Shown: positions 9,031 through 17,986, numbered from the stretch's first letter. The stretch is DNA of 64,000 nucleotides from Rummeliibacillus stabekisii (GCF_007988965.1 NZ_BJVD01000003.1:62001-126000), one strand, 5' to 3'. Numbers and translations are program-made. The notes: generated by a model from the sequence alone, not told the origin.

Positions 9031-9614
9031 TGAGTATCACCTTCTGCCAGTAATTTTGCTCTGTTAATAGAAAGCACCATCGTCGCCTTGTAACGTGGGA
9101 TTAAATGATCGCTTTCTACAGCTTCATCATACTCTTTTTTTGCTGGGTCGAAGGACTCGACACTAGTTACTTGTACATCGCTAACTAATGGGTCTGTTAT
9201 AACATTTTGGACATATGTAGAGATGCCATGGAGCGTTTCAAAATCAATAATGACGGTCACACCTGTTTCACCGTATGTAAGTGAAGTCAGCTTCTCATAA
9301 GAGGCCAAATAGCCTTTCACGCTGTCAATAATAGGCGTTACCGGATAGGATACCGATTCGACATACTGTACAGATTGGTCAAATGAGCCTTGTCCCGCTG
9401 TCTGCAGAGTGGCCATTTCTTTTTGCGAAGCTTCTATCTGGCTTGCTAGGTTTTGATGCTGCTGAGTGAGTGAATTAACATCACTTTGCAATGAGTAATA
9501 ATAAAATACTACGCCAAGGAAGATCAAAAACAAAATCGTGCCCGAGAGCCATAATAACGATCTATTGGACGTCCTACGTTCAACTTTTGGAAGGAGGTTA
9601 ATATTTGGAATCAT
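9027..9614 (-). CDS. pilN: PilN-like pilus assembly protein
   Basis: PilN family. The short cytoplasmic N-terminus contains the conserved INLLP motif (IPNINLLPKVERR) that docks into PilM, followed by a membrane helix (about 22-44), a coiled coil (SQKEMATLQ region) and a small extracytoplasmic domain. 195 residues. The start overlaps pilM by 4 bases and the stop overlaps pilO by 4 bases, so pilM, pilN and pilO are translationally coupled. Ribosome site GGAGGCTCC precedes the ATG. Confidence 0.92.
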   Translation of the reverse strand: MIPNINLLPKVERRTSNRSLLWLSGTILFLIFLGVVFYYYSLQSDVNSLTQQHQNLASQIEASQKEMATLQTAGQGSFDQSVQYVESVSYPVTPIIDSVKGYLASYEKLTSLTYGETGVTVIIDFETLHGISTYVQNVITDPLVSDVQVTSVESFDPAKKEYDEAVESDHLIPRYKATMVLSINRAKLLAEGDTQ

Positions 9615-10591
9615 GCTGTTGGAGCCTCCTTCATTGCAAGGCTAACTAAACCTGCTTGCTGAGCATGAAAGTCAGGCGCGACCTTTGCCATTAATTCATC
9701 ATCAAACACATCAACAGGTAAATTTAATTGGCTTTCAAGCATGTCGGCTATATATGCTATTTCAGGGTTATCTCCTGTCAATAACAGTCGATCCACACCC
9801 TTTTCCCCTTTATTTAACGAGTATCTATAAAAATTAATAATCCGTTCGATTTCAGCTAAAGGCTCCATAAGCGCAGCATGGTAGTTCATGACATCATCTT
9901 CATAAACATAATCAAAGCCTTCTTCCGTCATGCGTGTTCTCCATTTCGCACGCTCTGTCTCGACTGTTTGGAAACGCAAAAATTCCACTTCTCCTCCAGA
10001 ATAAATAGCGAGTGACAGTTCATTGATGCTCCAATCTATAAGAAGTGTCGTCGATTCAATCAAACCATCAATCCCTTCATTTACAAGGCGAAGCAGTGAA
10101 ATCACCTTAATATCAGCAACAGACGGATGAAGGCCTGCATCATCCAAGAGTCCTGTAATTTTCCTTACTTCATCCGCATTCGTGGCGAAAATAGTAGCCT
10201 TACCATCATTTTCATCTGCATCATATAAATCAATCAATGGGTTTTCAAAGGGCAAATGAATGGAGCGCCCTATTTCCATTTCAACAAATGCTCTAATTTC
10301 GATTTTGTCCTTCAAGTCAGAAGGATGGTCAATGCTCTTCATCATGACCGTGCTCTCAGGTACATAAAAACGGGCATCATATCCTTTAATGCCCCAACTC
10401 TTCACCTGTACTTTTAACAACTCAAAAAAGGCAAATTCATCCTCAATGATGCCTTCTACGACCATTCCTTCCTCAAGTGCAACGGAAAAGTATCTAGCTT
10501 GAGACAAATCATCACTGTTTGATGCCAGTGCCTTTAACATAAAATCATTATATACGAGCGCCACATGGCGTCTTTTCTTTTTAAACAACAT
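9611..10591 (-). CDS. pilM: PilM, cytoplasmic actin-like pilus assembly ATPase
   Basis: Actin-fold cytoplasmic protein that binds the PilN N-terminus and couples the alignment complex to the motor. It has 326 residues. Visible features include the ribonuclease-H-like segments STTLLIDWSINELSLAIYSGGEVEFLRFQ (about 180-210) and LLLTGDNPEIAYIADMLES. No strong catalytic motif is expected in this family. The start ATG has a CTAGGGGG ribosome site. It opens the pilMNOD segment downstream of a hairpin-rich gap after the pilin gene, so its expression may be set separately from the pilin. Confidence 0.9.
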   Translation of the reverse strand: MLFKKKRRHVALVYNDFMLKALASNSDDLSQARYFSVALEEGMVVEGIIEDEFAFFELLKVQVKSWGIKGYDARFYVPESTVMMKSIDHPSDLKDKIEIRAFVEMEIGRSIHLPFENPLIDLYDADENDGKATIFATNADEVRKITGLLDDAGLHPSVADIKVISLLRLVNEGIDGLIESTTLLIDWSINELSLAIYSGGEVEFLRFQTVETERAKWRTRMTEEGFDYVYEDDVMNYHAALMEPLAEIERIINFYRYSLNKGEKGVDRLLLTGDNPEIAYIADMLESQLNLPVDVFDDELMAKVAPDFHAQQAGLVSLAMKEAPTA

Positions 10592-10611
10592 GTCAGTACC
10601 CCCTAGGAGAA

Positions 10612-10731
10612 AAGAAAAAGCTTTATAGCTTTAATGCTTCGGTGGAGAAAGCAATGGTTGGCGGTTTGCTTACCTTGCTTTCTTCAGCGAAAGATTAAAT
10701 AGTGGAGAACAGCAGCAGGGGCTGCTGTTCT
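10612..10731 (-). ncRNA. Structured intergenic RNA element between pilin and pilM
   Basis: The 148-nt gap holds three inverted repeats read in the minus direction. H1 (10706-10731) has an 11-bp stem AGAACAGCAGC/GCTGCTGTTCT right after the pilin stop. H2 (10647-10682) pairs GAAAGCAAGGT with ACCATTGCTTTC around an unpaired segment containing GCAAACC. H3 (10617-10632) pairs AAAGCT with AGCTTT and is followed by TTCTTTTCT just before the pilM ribosome site, like a weak terminator. The likely roles are protecting the pilin mRNA 3' end and attenuating pilM. No known riboswitch class was recognised. Structure is seen; function is inferred. Confidence 0.5.
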
Positions 10732-10739
10732 AAGATAGT

Positions 10740-11198
10740 TTATTTCGCTAGATCTGCTGCCAAATTAGATGCTGTAACATCCGTAGTTGCAGTTTTTCCT
10801 GCAGTATTTGTATATTTTGTCGTATTCTTTACATTAGCAAAACCGCTGAATTGAATAGAGTACGCACCAGTAGAAGCATCTTTCTTCACTAAATAAGAAT
10901 CATAGCTTTTATCTAATTCTACATATTTAGTAAGGTTATCCTTATTGCATGCAGTAGCCGCCGTCGTACCTCCATCACATGCTCCATCAGTTATTGCAAT
11001 TTTTGCCCCTGATATAATTTGAGAAGCATCTGATAAAATAGCTCTGTCTTTTGAATTTTGTATAATATTCCCAATAGCAGGCACTGCAATTAAAGCCACA
11101 ATCGCAATAATTACTAACACTGCTAATAACTCAATCAAAGTCATACCTTTTTGATTTTTCATTACTTTTTTCATTTTCAATTTCATTTTATTAAACAT
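10740..11198 (-). CDS. pilA: Major type IV prepilin
   Basis: Type III signal peptide with an 18-residue basic leader ending KNQKG, cleaved before MTLIELLAVLVIIAIVALIAV; Glu5 of the mature protein is present. The mature part has two cysteines (DGACDGG, AATACNK) likely to form a disulfide, and a Thr/Ala-rich C-terminus. I chose the ATG at 11198 because AAGGAGG lies 7 bases upstream, giving 152 residues. An in-frame ATG at 11261 also has a strong upstream AGGAGGTGAAAGG and would give a 39-residue leader. Its position right after pilC and the following stable hairpin suit a highly expressed major pilin. Confidence 0.9.
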   Translation of the reverse strand: MFNKMKLKMKKVMKNQKGMTLIELLAVLVIIAIVALIAVPAIGNIIQNSKDRAILSDASQIISGAKIAITDGACDGGTTAATACNKDNLTKYVELDKSYDSYLVKKDASTGAYSIQFSGFANVKNTTKYTNTAGKTATTDVTASNLAADLAK

Positions 11199-11295
11199 AA
11201 TAATTCCTCCTTTTTTGTATGTAGGTTCGTCACCTAGGAAATCTGCTTTCTTTTCGTTCATCAATTTCCTTTCACCTCCTCTCAATATAGAATAT

Positions 11296-12504
11296 TTAAC
11301 CGACTTGTTCGTACAAGCTATACATCGGCAACAGTACGGCTGCCATGATAAAACCAACGATACTTGCTAAGAGGATAATCATAATTGGTTCGATTAACGC
11401 TTTTAATGAATCGACAGTACGGTCCACATCGTCTTCGTAAAACTCAGCTATTTTTTCAAGCATGTAGTCGAGGGAGCCAGTCTGTTCACCGATAGAGACC
11501 ATCTGCGTAACGAGGGGTGGGAAGACCCAGCTTTCCTTTAATGGTTCTGCTAACGAGCTTCCTTTTTCAAGTGAGGTACGTGATTTATGAACAACCTCTT
11601 CAATCACTGGATCGCCGATAATTTTCTCGACAATACTTAATGCATTTAAAATTGGCACTGAGCTGCTGAAAAGTGAAGCGAGCGTCCGCGTCATCCGAGC
11701 TATGGCTGACTTTTGCAGCACTTTCCCGAAAATCGGCATTTTCAACAAAATATAATGAACATAAAAGTTAAACTTTGGATTCTTTTGAAAGAGGTATAGA
11801 AAGGCTCCAATAATAGCGCTCCCTACGAGAAAGAAAATCCACCAATAGGCCTTTAACGCATTACTAAACCCTAGAACCATTAATGTAATAGCGGGTAATT
11901 CTGCTCCAAAGCTCGCGAAATTTGCTGTAAATTGTGGCACAAGCCACAAAAGCATAAACGCAGATACCAGAATAATCAAAATAACAAGTACAATCGGATA
12001 ACTCATTGCTGATTGGATTTTCTTCTTCAATTTAAATGACTTCTCATAACTAAACGCCATACGGTCCAGCGTTTCATCAAGATTACCCGTTGCTTCCCCT
12101 GCTTTCATCATATTTACGAAAAGAACTGGGAAGATTTTTGGATACTTGGCAGCAGCGGCTGAGAAGGCAATCCCTGAACGTATGTCTTCTTCAACACCCT
12201 TCAACGCTTTCTTCAAGCCCTTACTTGACGTTTGGTCCGCTAAAATATGGGTTGCCTCTACAATGGAAATTCCGGCACGAATTAATGTTGCGAATTGGCG
12301 GCAATAAATTACGAAATCTTCATTTTTCATCGCTTTACCAAGTGATAAATCCCTATGCAGAATACTTTTCGATTCATCTATTTGCCGAGGGTTAATGCCA
12401 CGGTCACGTAATTTTTTTATCGCTATCTGCTTTGAATCAGCTTCTATAGTGCCTTTTTCCATGACACCTTGTATATTCCGTCCTGTAAAGCGGTAGACCG
12501 TCAT
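11296..12504 (-). CDS. pilC: PilC/GspF-type inner-membrane platform protein
   Basis: Polytopic platform protein of the type IV pilus. It has 402 residues with two GspF domains (about 65-190 and 270-395), each ending in membrane helices. Family motifs are visible: FCRQFATLIRAGISIVEA-like YCRQFATLIRAGIS, KAGEATGNLDETLDRMA, and SIGEQTGSLDYMLEKIAEFYEDDVD. The start ATG overlaps the pilT stop by 4 bases. It is the rotor-like base on which PilB and PilT act. Confidence 0.95.
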   Translation of the reverse strand: MTVYRFTGRNIQGVMEKGTIEADSKQIAIKKLRDRGINPRQIDESKSILHRDLSLGKAMKNEDFVIYCRQFATLIRAGISIVEATHILADQTSSKGLKKALKGVEEDIRSGIAFSAAAAKYPKIFPVLFVNMMKAGEATGNLDETLDRMAFSYEKSFKLKKKIQSAMSYPIVLVILIILVSAFMLLWLVPQFTANFASFGAELPAITLMVLGFSNALKAYWWIFFLVGSAIIGAFLYLFQKNPKFNFYVHYILLKMPIFGKVLQKSAIARMTRTLASLFSSSVPILNALSIVEKIIGDPVIEEVVHKSRTSLEKGSSLAEPLKESWVFPPLVTQMVSIGEQTGSLDYMLEKIAEFYEDDVDRTVDSLKALIEPIMIILLASIVGFIMAAVLLPMYSLYEQVG

Positions 12505-13544
12505 GCAAAATCACCCGCATTCATATATACCTTCGCTGTTTCGAAGTCGATTAAGCGCTTTGCGAGCAACTGTTGGATCGAACTATCAATTGTATGCATA
12601 CCTAGCGCTCGGTTTGTCTGCATAATGTTAGTCAGCTGATGCACTTTGTCATTGCGAATTAGATTGGCGACAGAAGGTGTTTGAATTAAGATTTCGGTAG
12701 CAGCAACGCGCCCTGGTTTGTCAATCCGTTTAAACAGGCGTTGAGAAATAATGCCTTGCAACACATTGGCAAGCTGTATACGAATTTGGCCTTGTTGATG
12801 CGGCGGGAAGACGTCAATAATACGGTCAATTGTTGTCGGCGCACTGCTTGTATGCAATGTCGCCATAACGAGATGCCCTGTCTCAGCAGCTGTAATAGCT
12901 GTTGAAATCGTCTCTAAATCTCTCATTTCGCCTACTAGAATAATATCTGGATCTTGGCGAAGAGCTGCTCGCAGTCCATTGGCAAAGCTTCTAGTATCAG
13001 ATCCTACTTCTCGCTGATTAACAATCGATTGTCCATGCTTATGCAAATATTCAATAGGGTCCTCTAATGTAATGATGTGTTTCGCTTGATGCTTGTTAAT
13101 ATAATCAATCATTGCTGCTAGTGTCGTTGATTTACCTGATCCTGTTGGCCCTGTCACAAGAATGAGTCCCTGAGGTTTTTGACACAATTCTTTTAGTACA
13201 GCAGGCATGCCTAAATCATCGATTGTAGGAATTTCTGCTGTGATTTTCCTAGCTGCCAATGTGGAGCTATTCCGCTGATGATAGGCATTCATTCGAAAAC
13301 GGCATCGCCCTGGAAGTGAATAGTTAAAGTCTACTTCACCTTTTGTCTCGAATTCTTCCATTCGATGAGGTGGCAAAACTTCTAAAATCATCTTATTTAA
13401 ATCATCCGGCGTTAGTATTTCTTCTCCATATGGCTGTAATGCTCCATTGATTCTGTAATATGGGGGCACACCGACCGTGGCATGCAGGTCGGATGCGTTG
13501 GCTTCATCTGCATATGTTAGTAATTCAACGATTGATTTTGTCAT
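12501..13544 (-). CDS. pilT: PilT retraction ATPase
   Basis: Hexameric secretion ATPase that depolymerises the pilus to power twitching and DNA uptake. It has 347 residues. Walker A GPTGSGKSTTLAAMIDY (about 130), an Asp box and Walker B GLRAALRQDPDIILVGEMRD, and a His box TAAETGHLVMATLHTSSAP are all intact. An N-terminal PAS-like domain precedes them. The absence of the GspE N-terminal MshEN domain and of the zinc four-cysteine motif separates it from the PilB next to it. Its presence implies a retractile pilus rather than only a competence pseudopilus. Confidence 0.95.
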   Translation of the reverse strand: MTKSIVELLTYADEANASDLHATVGVPPYYRINGALQPYGEEILTPDDLNKMILEVLPPHRMEEFETKGEVDFNYSLPGRCRFRMNAYHQRNSSTLAARKITAEIPTIDDLGMPAVLKELCQKPQGLILVTGPTGSGKSTTLAAMIDYINKHQAKHIITLEDPIEYLHKHGQSIVNQREVGSDTRSFANGLRAALRQDPDIILVGEMRDLETISTAITAAETGHLVMATLHTSSAPTTIDRIIDVFPPHQQGQIRIQLANVLQGIISQRLFKRIDKPGRVAATEILIQTPSVANLIRNDKVHQLTNIMQTNRALGMHTIDSSIQQLLAKRLIDFETAKVYMNAGDFA

Positions 13545-13555
13545 TTCATCACACC

Positions 13556-15220
13556 TTATTCATCAGTTGCTACTCGAAGAATCTCTTCGGTTGTCGTTAG
13601 GCCATCCGCCACTTTTAAAAGCCCGTCTTCAAGCAATGTACAATAACCATGTGTTGCCATATGTTTTTTGATTTCCGCTAGACTGGCTCTGTTCAAAATT
13701 AATTCTTTCACTTTTTCGTCTACGATTAATAATTCATGGATTGCAAAGCGCCCTCTATACCCTGTGTTATTGCAAGATGGACAGCCGCTTCCACGTTTAA
13801 CATGTGAAATGTTTATGCCATGAATTGAAAAAATATCTTTTTCTTCAGTTGAAACGTCTTCGTACTTTCCGCAATCTCTGCATACTCGGCGTACAAGACG
13901 CTGCGCCACAACCCCAACTATAGAAGATGATAGTAAGAATGGTTCAATCCCCATATCGAATAAGCGAGAAATTGATTCAGCTGCACTATTGGTATGTAAC
14001 GTACTTAGCACTAGATGGCCAGTTAAAGACGCTCGTGTAGCAATTTGAGCCGTTTCTGTATCTCTAATTTCTCCTATCATGATGATATCGGGGTCTTGTC
14101 TAAGAATGGAACGTAAACCTGCAGCAAAGGTCAAGCCAATTTCTTCACGAACTTGTATCTGGTTTACCCCCTCAATCTGGTATTCAACCGGGTCTTCAAC
14201 TGTAATAATGTTCACTTCTTCGCTATTTAAATAATTAAGAGTAGTAGATAGTGTAGAAGATTTCCCTGAACCAGTAGGACCTGTAATTAAGACAATACCA
14301 TTTGGCTTACTAATTACTTCTTTGAAATGCATCAAATTCATTGGTGAAAAACCGAGCTTTTGCAAATCTCCATGAGAATTGGTCAAGTCTAACACCCGCA
14401 TAACTACTTTTTCGCCATATACTGTCGGCAAGGTAGAAAGTCGAATATCGACAGGATGAAGATTAATATTTGCTTTAATACGTCCGTCTTGAGGTAAACG
14501 GTTTTCTGTAATATTCAAATTGCCCATAATCTTAATCCGCGCGATAATCATATTTTGCATGTTACGCGGCAAAGAACGCTCTGTTCTCAAAACTCCGTCA
14601 ATTCGGTAGCGGATTCGCAGCTCAGTTTCTTGTGGGTCAAAATGTATATCACTTGCTCTTTGTACTACTGCATTAGAGATGATTTGATTGACTAATTTGA
14701 CTATCGGTGAATCATCGTCAAACATTTCCGGCTCTTCAAATGTTTCAGTTGGAACTAAATCATTAAGAGCTGCATCCATAGTCTCCTGCAAATCATAGTA
14801 CTTACTAATGGCTTTATTTAACTCATCTTTTGATGCGATTGCTGTCTCAATTTGACAGCCTGTTGCCATACGGACTTCTTCAATCGAGAAATAATCCATT
14901 GGATCGGCCATTGCAATCAACAGCTTATTTTTTTCACGAGTTAAAGGCATAATGAGCGAACGTTTTGCAATTTCTTTAGGCAACAAGTGCACAAGCTCAG
15001 GATCAATCACAAATTGACTAATACTAATCTGAGGTATACCTAGTTGAATCTCCAGCACCTCAATCAGCTGTTGCTCTGTAAGCAAATTTTCCCGAATCAA
15101 AAAGTCGCCCAGTTTCTCATCTTTCGATTTATTTTGAAGGGCGTAGTCAAGTTGCTGTGAGGTTATGGCGCCTGCTTCAACTAATAAATCACCAAGCCTT
15201 TTTCTTTTTGAAAGTACCAT
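13556..15220 (-). CDS. pilB: PilB/GspE extension ATPase
   Basis: Pilus polymerisation motor, 554 residues. The N-terminal MshEN-type domain (about 1-150, RKRLGDLLVEAGAITSQQLDYAL ... LGDFLIRENLLTEQQLIEVLEIQLGIP) is a known c-di-GMP-binding fold in some PilB/MshE proteins. Then come Walker A GPTGSGKSSTLSTTLNYL, Walker B LRQDPDIIMIGEIRD, a His box SLTGHLVLSTLHTN, and a four-cysteine zinc site (CRDCGKY ... CPSCNNTGYRGR). It lies 11 bases after the VanW-like gene, with a GGGGG ribosome site. Confidence 0.96.
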   Translation of the reverse strand: MVLSKRKRLGDLLVEAGAITSQQLDYALQNKSKDEKLGDFLIRENLLTEQQLIEVLEIQLGIPQISISQFVIDPELVHLLPKEIAKRSLIMPLTREKNKLLIAMADPMDYFSIEEVRMATGCQIETAIASKDELNKAISKYYDLQETMDAALNDLVPTETFEEPEMFDDDSPIVKLVNQIISNAVVQRASDIHFDPQETELRIRYRIDGVLRTERSLPRNMQNMIIARIKIMGNLNITENRLPQDGRIKANINLHPVDIRLSTLPTVYGEKVVMRVLDLTNSHGDLQKLGFSPMNLMHFKEVISKPNGIVLITGPTGSGKSSTLSTTLNYLNSEEVNIITVEDPVEYQIEGVNQIQVREEIGLTFAAGLRSILRQDPDIIMIGEIRDTETAQIATRASLTGHLVLSTLHTNSAAESISRLFDMGIEPFLLSSSIVGVVAQRLVRRVCRDCGKYEDVSTEEKDIFSIHGINISHVKRGSGCPSCNNTGYRGRFAIHELLIVDEKVKELILNRASLAEIKKHMATHGYCTLLEDGLLKVADGLTTTEEILRVATDE

Positions 15221-15231
15221 GAGAATCCCCC

Positions 15232-16632
15232 TTATTTGGAATCATTCGGAGTAACAATATCACCTGTTTTATTGTAATGGCTTCCTTTTGGAACACTACC
15301 TCCATTTTTACTTGTGGTTGCTTGAGGCTCTTTTGAAGAATTCAACTCTGAATCATCTTTTGAATTCTTGTCCTTACTAGGCATAGGTTGTTGGCTTGTT
15401 GACTCCTCTTGCTGTGGTTCACCTAATCCCTGATCCGTCCCCTGCTGATTCTCCACATATCCATCTGTAGTGGGCTCAGAATTATTATCTATTGGAGCGG
15501 TTTGTTTTGCAGATGTTTCAATGATTTGATTTATTGGAGGATAATAATTTTGACTCATTAATTGATTTTCTGTTTTACCATTCTCGTCTGTTATCGTTCG
15601 ATAAATGTAAACTTGTAAACCTGGTTTCGCTTTCTCTACAGTCTTACTATCCCCTTCCGCTAAATTGGACATATAGCGGTATATAGTACGTGCTTCAATA
15701 GATCTTCTTTCTTTCTCGTAAACTAAGACTTCAGGGCTTCCAGACAGTGAATAAAGTGATACCTTTAATTCATTTCCGCTGACCGTGGCAGCTATCTTGG
15801 CAGGAACTGTTCCATGAGAAATAAATTTCAAATCCTTGTCTAAAAATGGGTTTACTATCGCTTCATAACCTGGCTTGACGTGTGTCGGTATTTCTTCATC
15901 TTGATGTCGTTCTGTAATTTCAAATGAACTTTGTAAAACAGTACTGTATAAAGCAGATGCCATGAGGCTTAATGAGTCATCGTTATTAATTTCTACTTGC
16001 TCTACGAATGTATTGAAAGAAAAAGGTTTATTAGCTTCAATAATAAAACCATCTAATTGCTTCGCTAATACAACGATGTTACTTAAATCAGCATCCTTGA
16101 CTGGAACAGCTTGGAAAGAAATTCGTTCACCATCTTCGATTGAAAAATTAGCATCCTTTATCTTAAGAGGGAATTTCTTTAAATAAGAAGCCGCTTCAAG
16201 TACTTGTGATACAATCTCATCGCTATTTTGTTTTGTATGTTCACTTATTTTTCCCACTAAGGAATCAGTAGCACTAACCTGTAATGGTTCATGAACAATC
16301 GGCTTCTTTTCCCAAAAAGCATACCAAGGTTTTGCAGTGCGTTTTTTATATGTACTGATAGATTCATCAATATCAAATTGGAAATCTTCTGCTTTCAATA
16401 GGACTTTTTCTTCACCCACTAGGACTGAGAGCTCTGTATTCTTCCATTTATTTATTACACGGTTTAATTGCTTTTTAACTTCGCCATCTGATAAGTCCTC
16501 TACAGCGACAGATCCGATTGTCGAACCACTAGAAGCAGCAAAAACATGCAAATTCACATAACTCGCAGATGCTAGTATTATAGAGAGTAAGAACAAACCT
16601 GTAATAATTTTATATATTGGAGTGACTTTCAT
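15232..16632 (-). CDS. VanW-like extracytoplasmic protein heading the pilus operon
   Basis: 466 residues: N-terminal signal/anchor helix (about 9-31), a peptidoglycan-binding-4-like region, then a VanW-like domain (about 200-310) recognised from KPFSFNTFV, ITERHQDEEIPTHVKPGYEAIVNPFLDKDLKFIS. The usual GGGICQ(V)STTLYNA core of VanW is degenerate (SLSLMASALYSTVLQS), so any enzymatic role is doubtful. The last 90 residues are Ser/Gln/Asn/Thr-rich and disordered, ending KGSHYNKTGDIVTPNDSK. It is the first gene of the minus-strand pilus operon and could help the pilus cross the cell wall; that role is inferred from position. Confidence 0.7.
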   Translation of the reverse strand: MKVTPIYKIITGLFLLSIILASASYVNLHVFAASSGSTIGSVAVEDLSDGEVKKQLNRVINKWKNTELSVLVGEEKVLLKAEDFQFDIDESISTYKKRTAKPWYAFWEKKPIVHEPLQVSATDSLVGKISEHTKQNSDEIVSQVLEAASYLKKFPLKIKDANFSIEDGERISFQAVPVKDADLSNIVVLAKQLDGFIIEANKPFSFNTFVEQVEINNDDSLSLMASALYSTVLQSSFEITERHQDEEIPTHVKPGYEAIVNPFLDKDLKFISHGTVPAKIAATVSGNELKVSLYSLSGSPEVLVYEKERRSIEARTIYRYMSNLAEGDSKTVEKAKPGLQVYIYRTITDENGKTENQLMSQNYYPPINQIIETSAKQTAPIDNNSEPTTDGYVENQQGTDQGLGEPQQEESTSQQPMPSKDKNSKDDSELNSSKEPQATTSKNGGSVPKGSHYNKTGDIVTPNDSK

Positions 16633-17056
16633 CTCATCACCTATCTCGTTGCTTAATTTATATTTCTAGGATACTGTTATTATAAATGGTAATCCGAATA
16701 AAAGATATGACTTTTTACACTTAATCATTATATTTTATTGAAATTCGCATTAGTTATTATGATAAAACTCATAGCAATCCTTTCAAATAAACTGTAAAAT
16801 ATACTAAAGAGTTAGAATTAATCATAAATTAATTCCTTGATTTTACAAATAAAATACATATTTGTTTAAGGGGTTTTTCCATTTTTATCAACCGCTTCTA
16901 TTAAATTCTTTTTATTTAAATTATTCAAAAACCTACCTATATATTGTTACATTCCTTTAAGACAATAAAAATAAACAATTAGCTAAACTGGTATACAGTG
17001 GCTAAATAGATACTCCCTCTCAAGACTATTAGGGGTCAGTAGAAAGGAAAGAAAAT
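16633..17056. promoter_or_regulatory. Divergent intergenic region between the two pilus transcription units
   Basis: 424 bp, strongly AT-rich, with no plausible coding frame. It must hold the promoters for the pilus operon (minus) and the minor pilin genes (plus), since both units start here. A TATAAT-like box reads on the minus strand near 16681-16686, but no convincing -35 accompanies it. No regulator site was recognised. Confidence 0.5.
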
Positions 17057-17521
17057 ATGGCTTATCAAATTAAAAAAATAATAGTGAATGAAAAAGGGGT
17101 CACACTTACAGAAGTGATTGCATCTTTCGTAATCTTAGTTATTGTTCTTTTTTCTTTCTTTACACTGTTCGTGAATACAGCTAAGACTACTAAGAGTTCG
17201 GAGAGGATTGTTGATGCTACCTATGTTGCACAAACGGAGATGGAGAAAGTCTATAATGCAAGTACAAATGGGGTTCTAAATGTAGCAACTTTAACTAAAC
17301 CTACTGATCCCACTAATCCTGAAGATTCCGGTTTAGGTTATACAGCTGAGCCAAATTCGACAACTATTTTCACTAAAACTGCTAAGAGCAATTTCAAAGT
17401 GACTTTGACACTTAAAAACCGTGACGTCTCATTGAAAAGTGTTGTTATCCAAGTTAACTCAAATTCGGATAATAAACAAAAAGCTTTAATGGAAAAATTA
17501 ATCGTTTGGAAGGGAAATTAG
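17057..17521 (+). CDS. Minor prepilin, PilV-like
   Basis: Type IV prepilin with a short leader ending NEKG, cleaved before VTLTEVIASFVILVIVLFSFF; Glu5 is present. 154 residues. The mature N-terminal helix continues into a soluble domain containing VDATYVAQTEMEKVYNAS, a pattern common in PilV/minor pilin families. Ribosome site AGAAAGGAAAG precedes the ATG. It is the first of three overlapping or adjacent plus-strand genes (gap of 3 bases to the next), diverging from the main pilus operon. Minor pilins of this kind prime assembly and may sit at the pilus tip. Confidence 0.85.
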   Translation: MAYQIKKIIVNEKGVTLTEVIASFVILVIVLFSFFTLFVNTAKTTKSSERIVDATYVAQTEMEKVYNASTNGVLNVATLTKPTDPTNPEDSGLGYTAEPNSTTIFTKTAKSNFKVTLTLKNRDVSLKSVVIQVNSNSDNKQKALMEKLIVWKGN

Positions 17522-17524
17522 GCT

Positions 17525-17986
17525 ATGAAAAGACGATTAACAAATCAGAAGGGAATTACACTAGTGGAAATACTTGCAGCAATAGTAATCATTGGTTTTT
17601 TAGCAATTCTTATTTTAAATATACAATCGAAAAGTACAGAGCAGTATAATAAGCAATTCACAACAAATCAACAGCTAAAAGAAATATCATATGTTCTAAA
17701 ATCAATTACTAAAGATATAAGAAAGACAAATAGCGTTACTCTAACTAACCAAACAAACTTAAAAAATGAACAAAAGGAAGTACTATACACAGGAGTAAAT
17801 GTTAATAATAAAAAATACGAATTCGATGAACAATCAAAATCAATAAAACTGAACGGTTCTATCTATGCAAATAATATAATGGAATTCTTTATAAGCAACA
17901 CGGGAAAACGATATACAATATATATTAATAATATAAAGGGTAACCAAGTTACAACTACTGTGTATATTAGGAGTGCTGACCAATGA
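17525..17986 (+). CDS. Minor prepilin, PilW/GspJ-like
   Basis: Type IV prepilin with a leader ending NQKG, cleaved before ITLVEILAAIVIIGFLAILIL, with Glu5. 153 residues, Asn/Lys/Ile-rich. The soluble part (YNKQFTTNQQLKEISYVLKSITKDIRKTNSV) follows the pattern of PilW/GspJ-type minor pilins. It ends with a 4-base overlap with the next gene, so the two are coupled. Much more AT-rich than the minus-strand pilus genes, as is common for fast-evolving minor pilins. Confidence 0.82.
   Translation: MKRRLTNQKGITLVEILAAIVIIGFLAILILNIQSKSTEQYNKQFTTNQQLKEISYVLKSITKDIRKTNSVTLTNQTNLKNEQKEVLYTGVNVNNKKYEFDEQSKSIKLNGSIYANNIMEFFISNTGKRYTIYINNIKGNQVTTTVYIRSADQ

Noticed and set aside
10612-10731. c-di-GMP-I (GEMM) riboswitch in the pilin-pilM gap
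   Set aside because: A GCAAACC stretch is present, but the conserved GGACGCAAAGC core and paired GGG/CCTA elements are missing, so no known class can be claimed.
11199-11357. N-terminal extension of the pilin gene to 11357
   Set aside because: It overlaps the end of pilC and would put about 70 residues before the prepilin leader; starts at 11198 or 11261 have proper ribosome sites.
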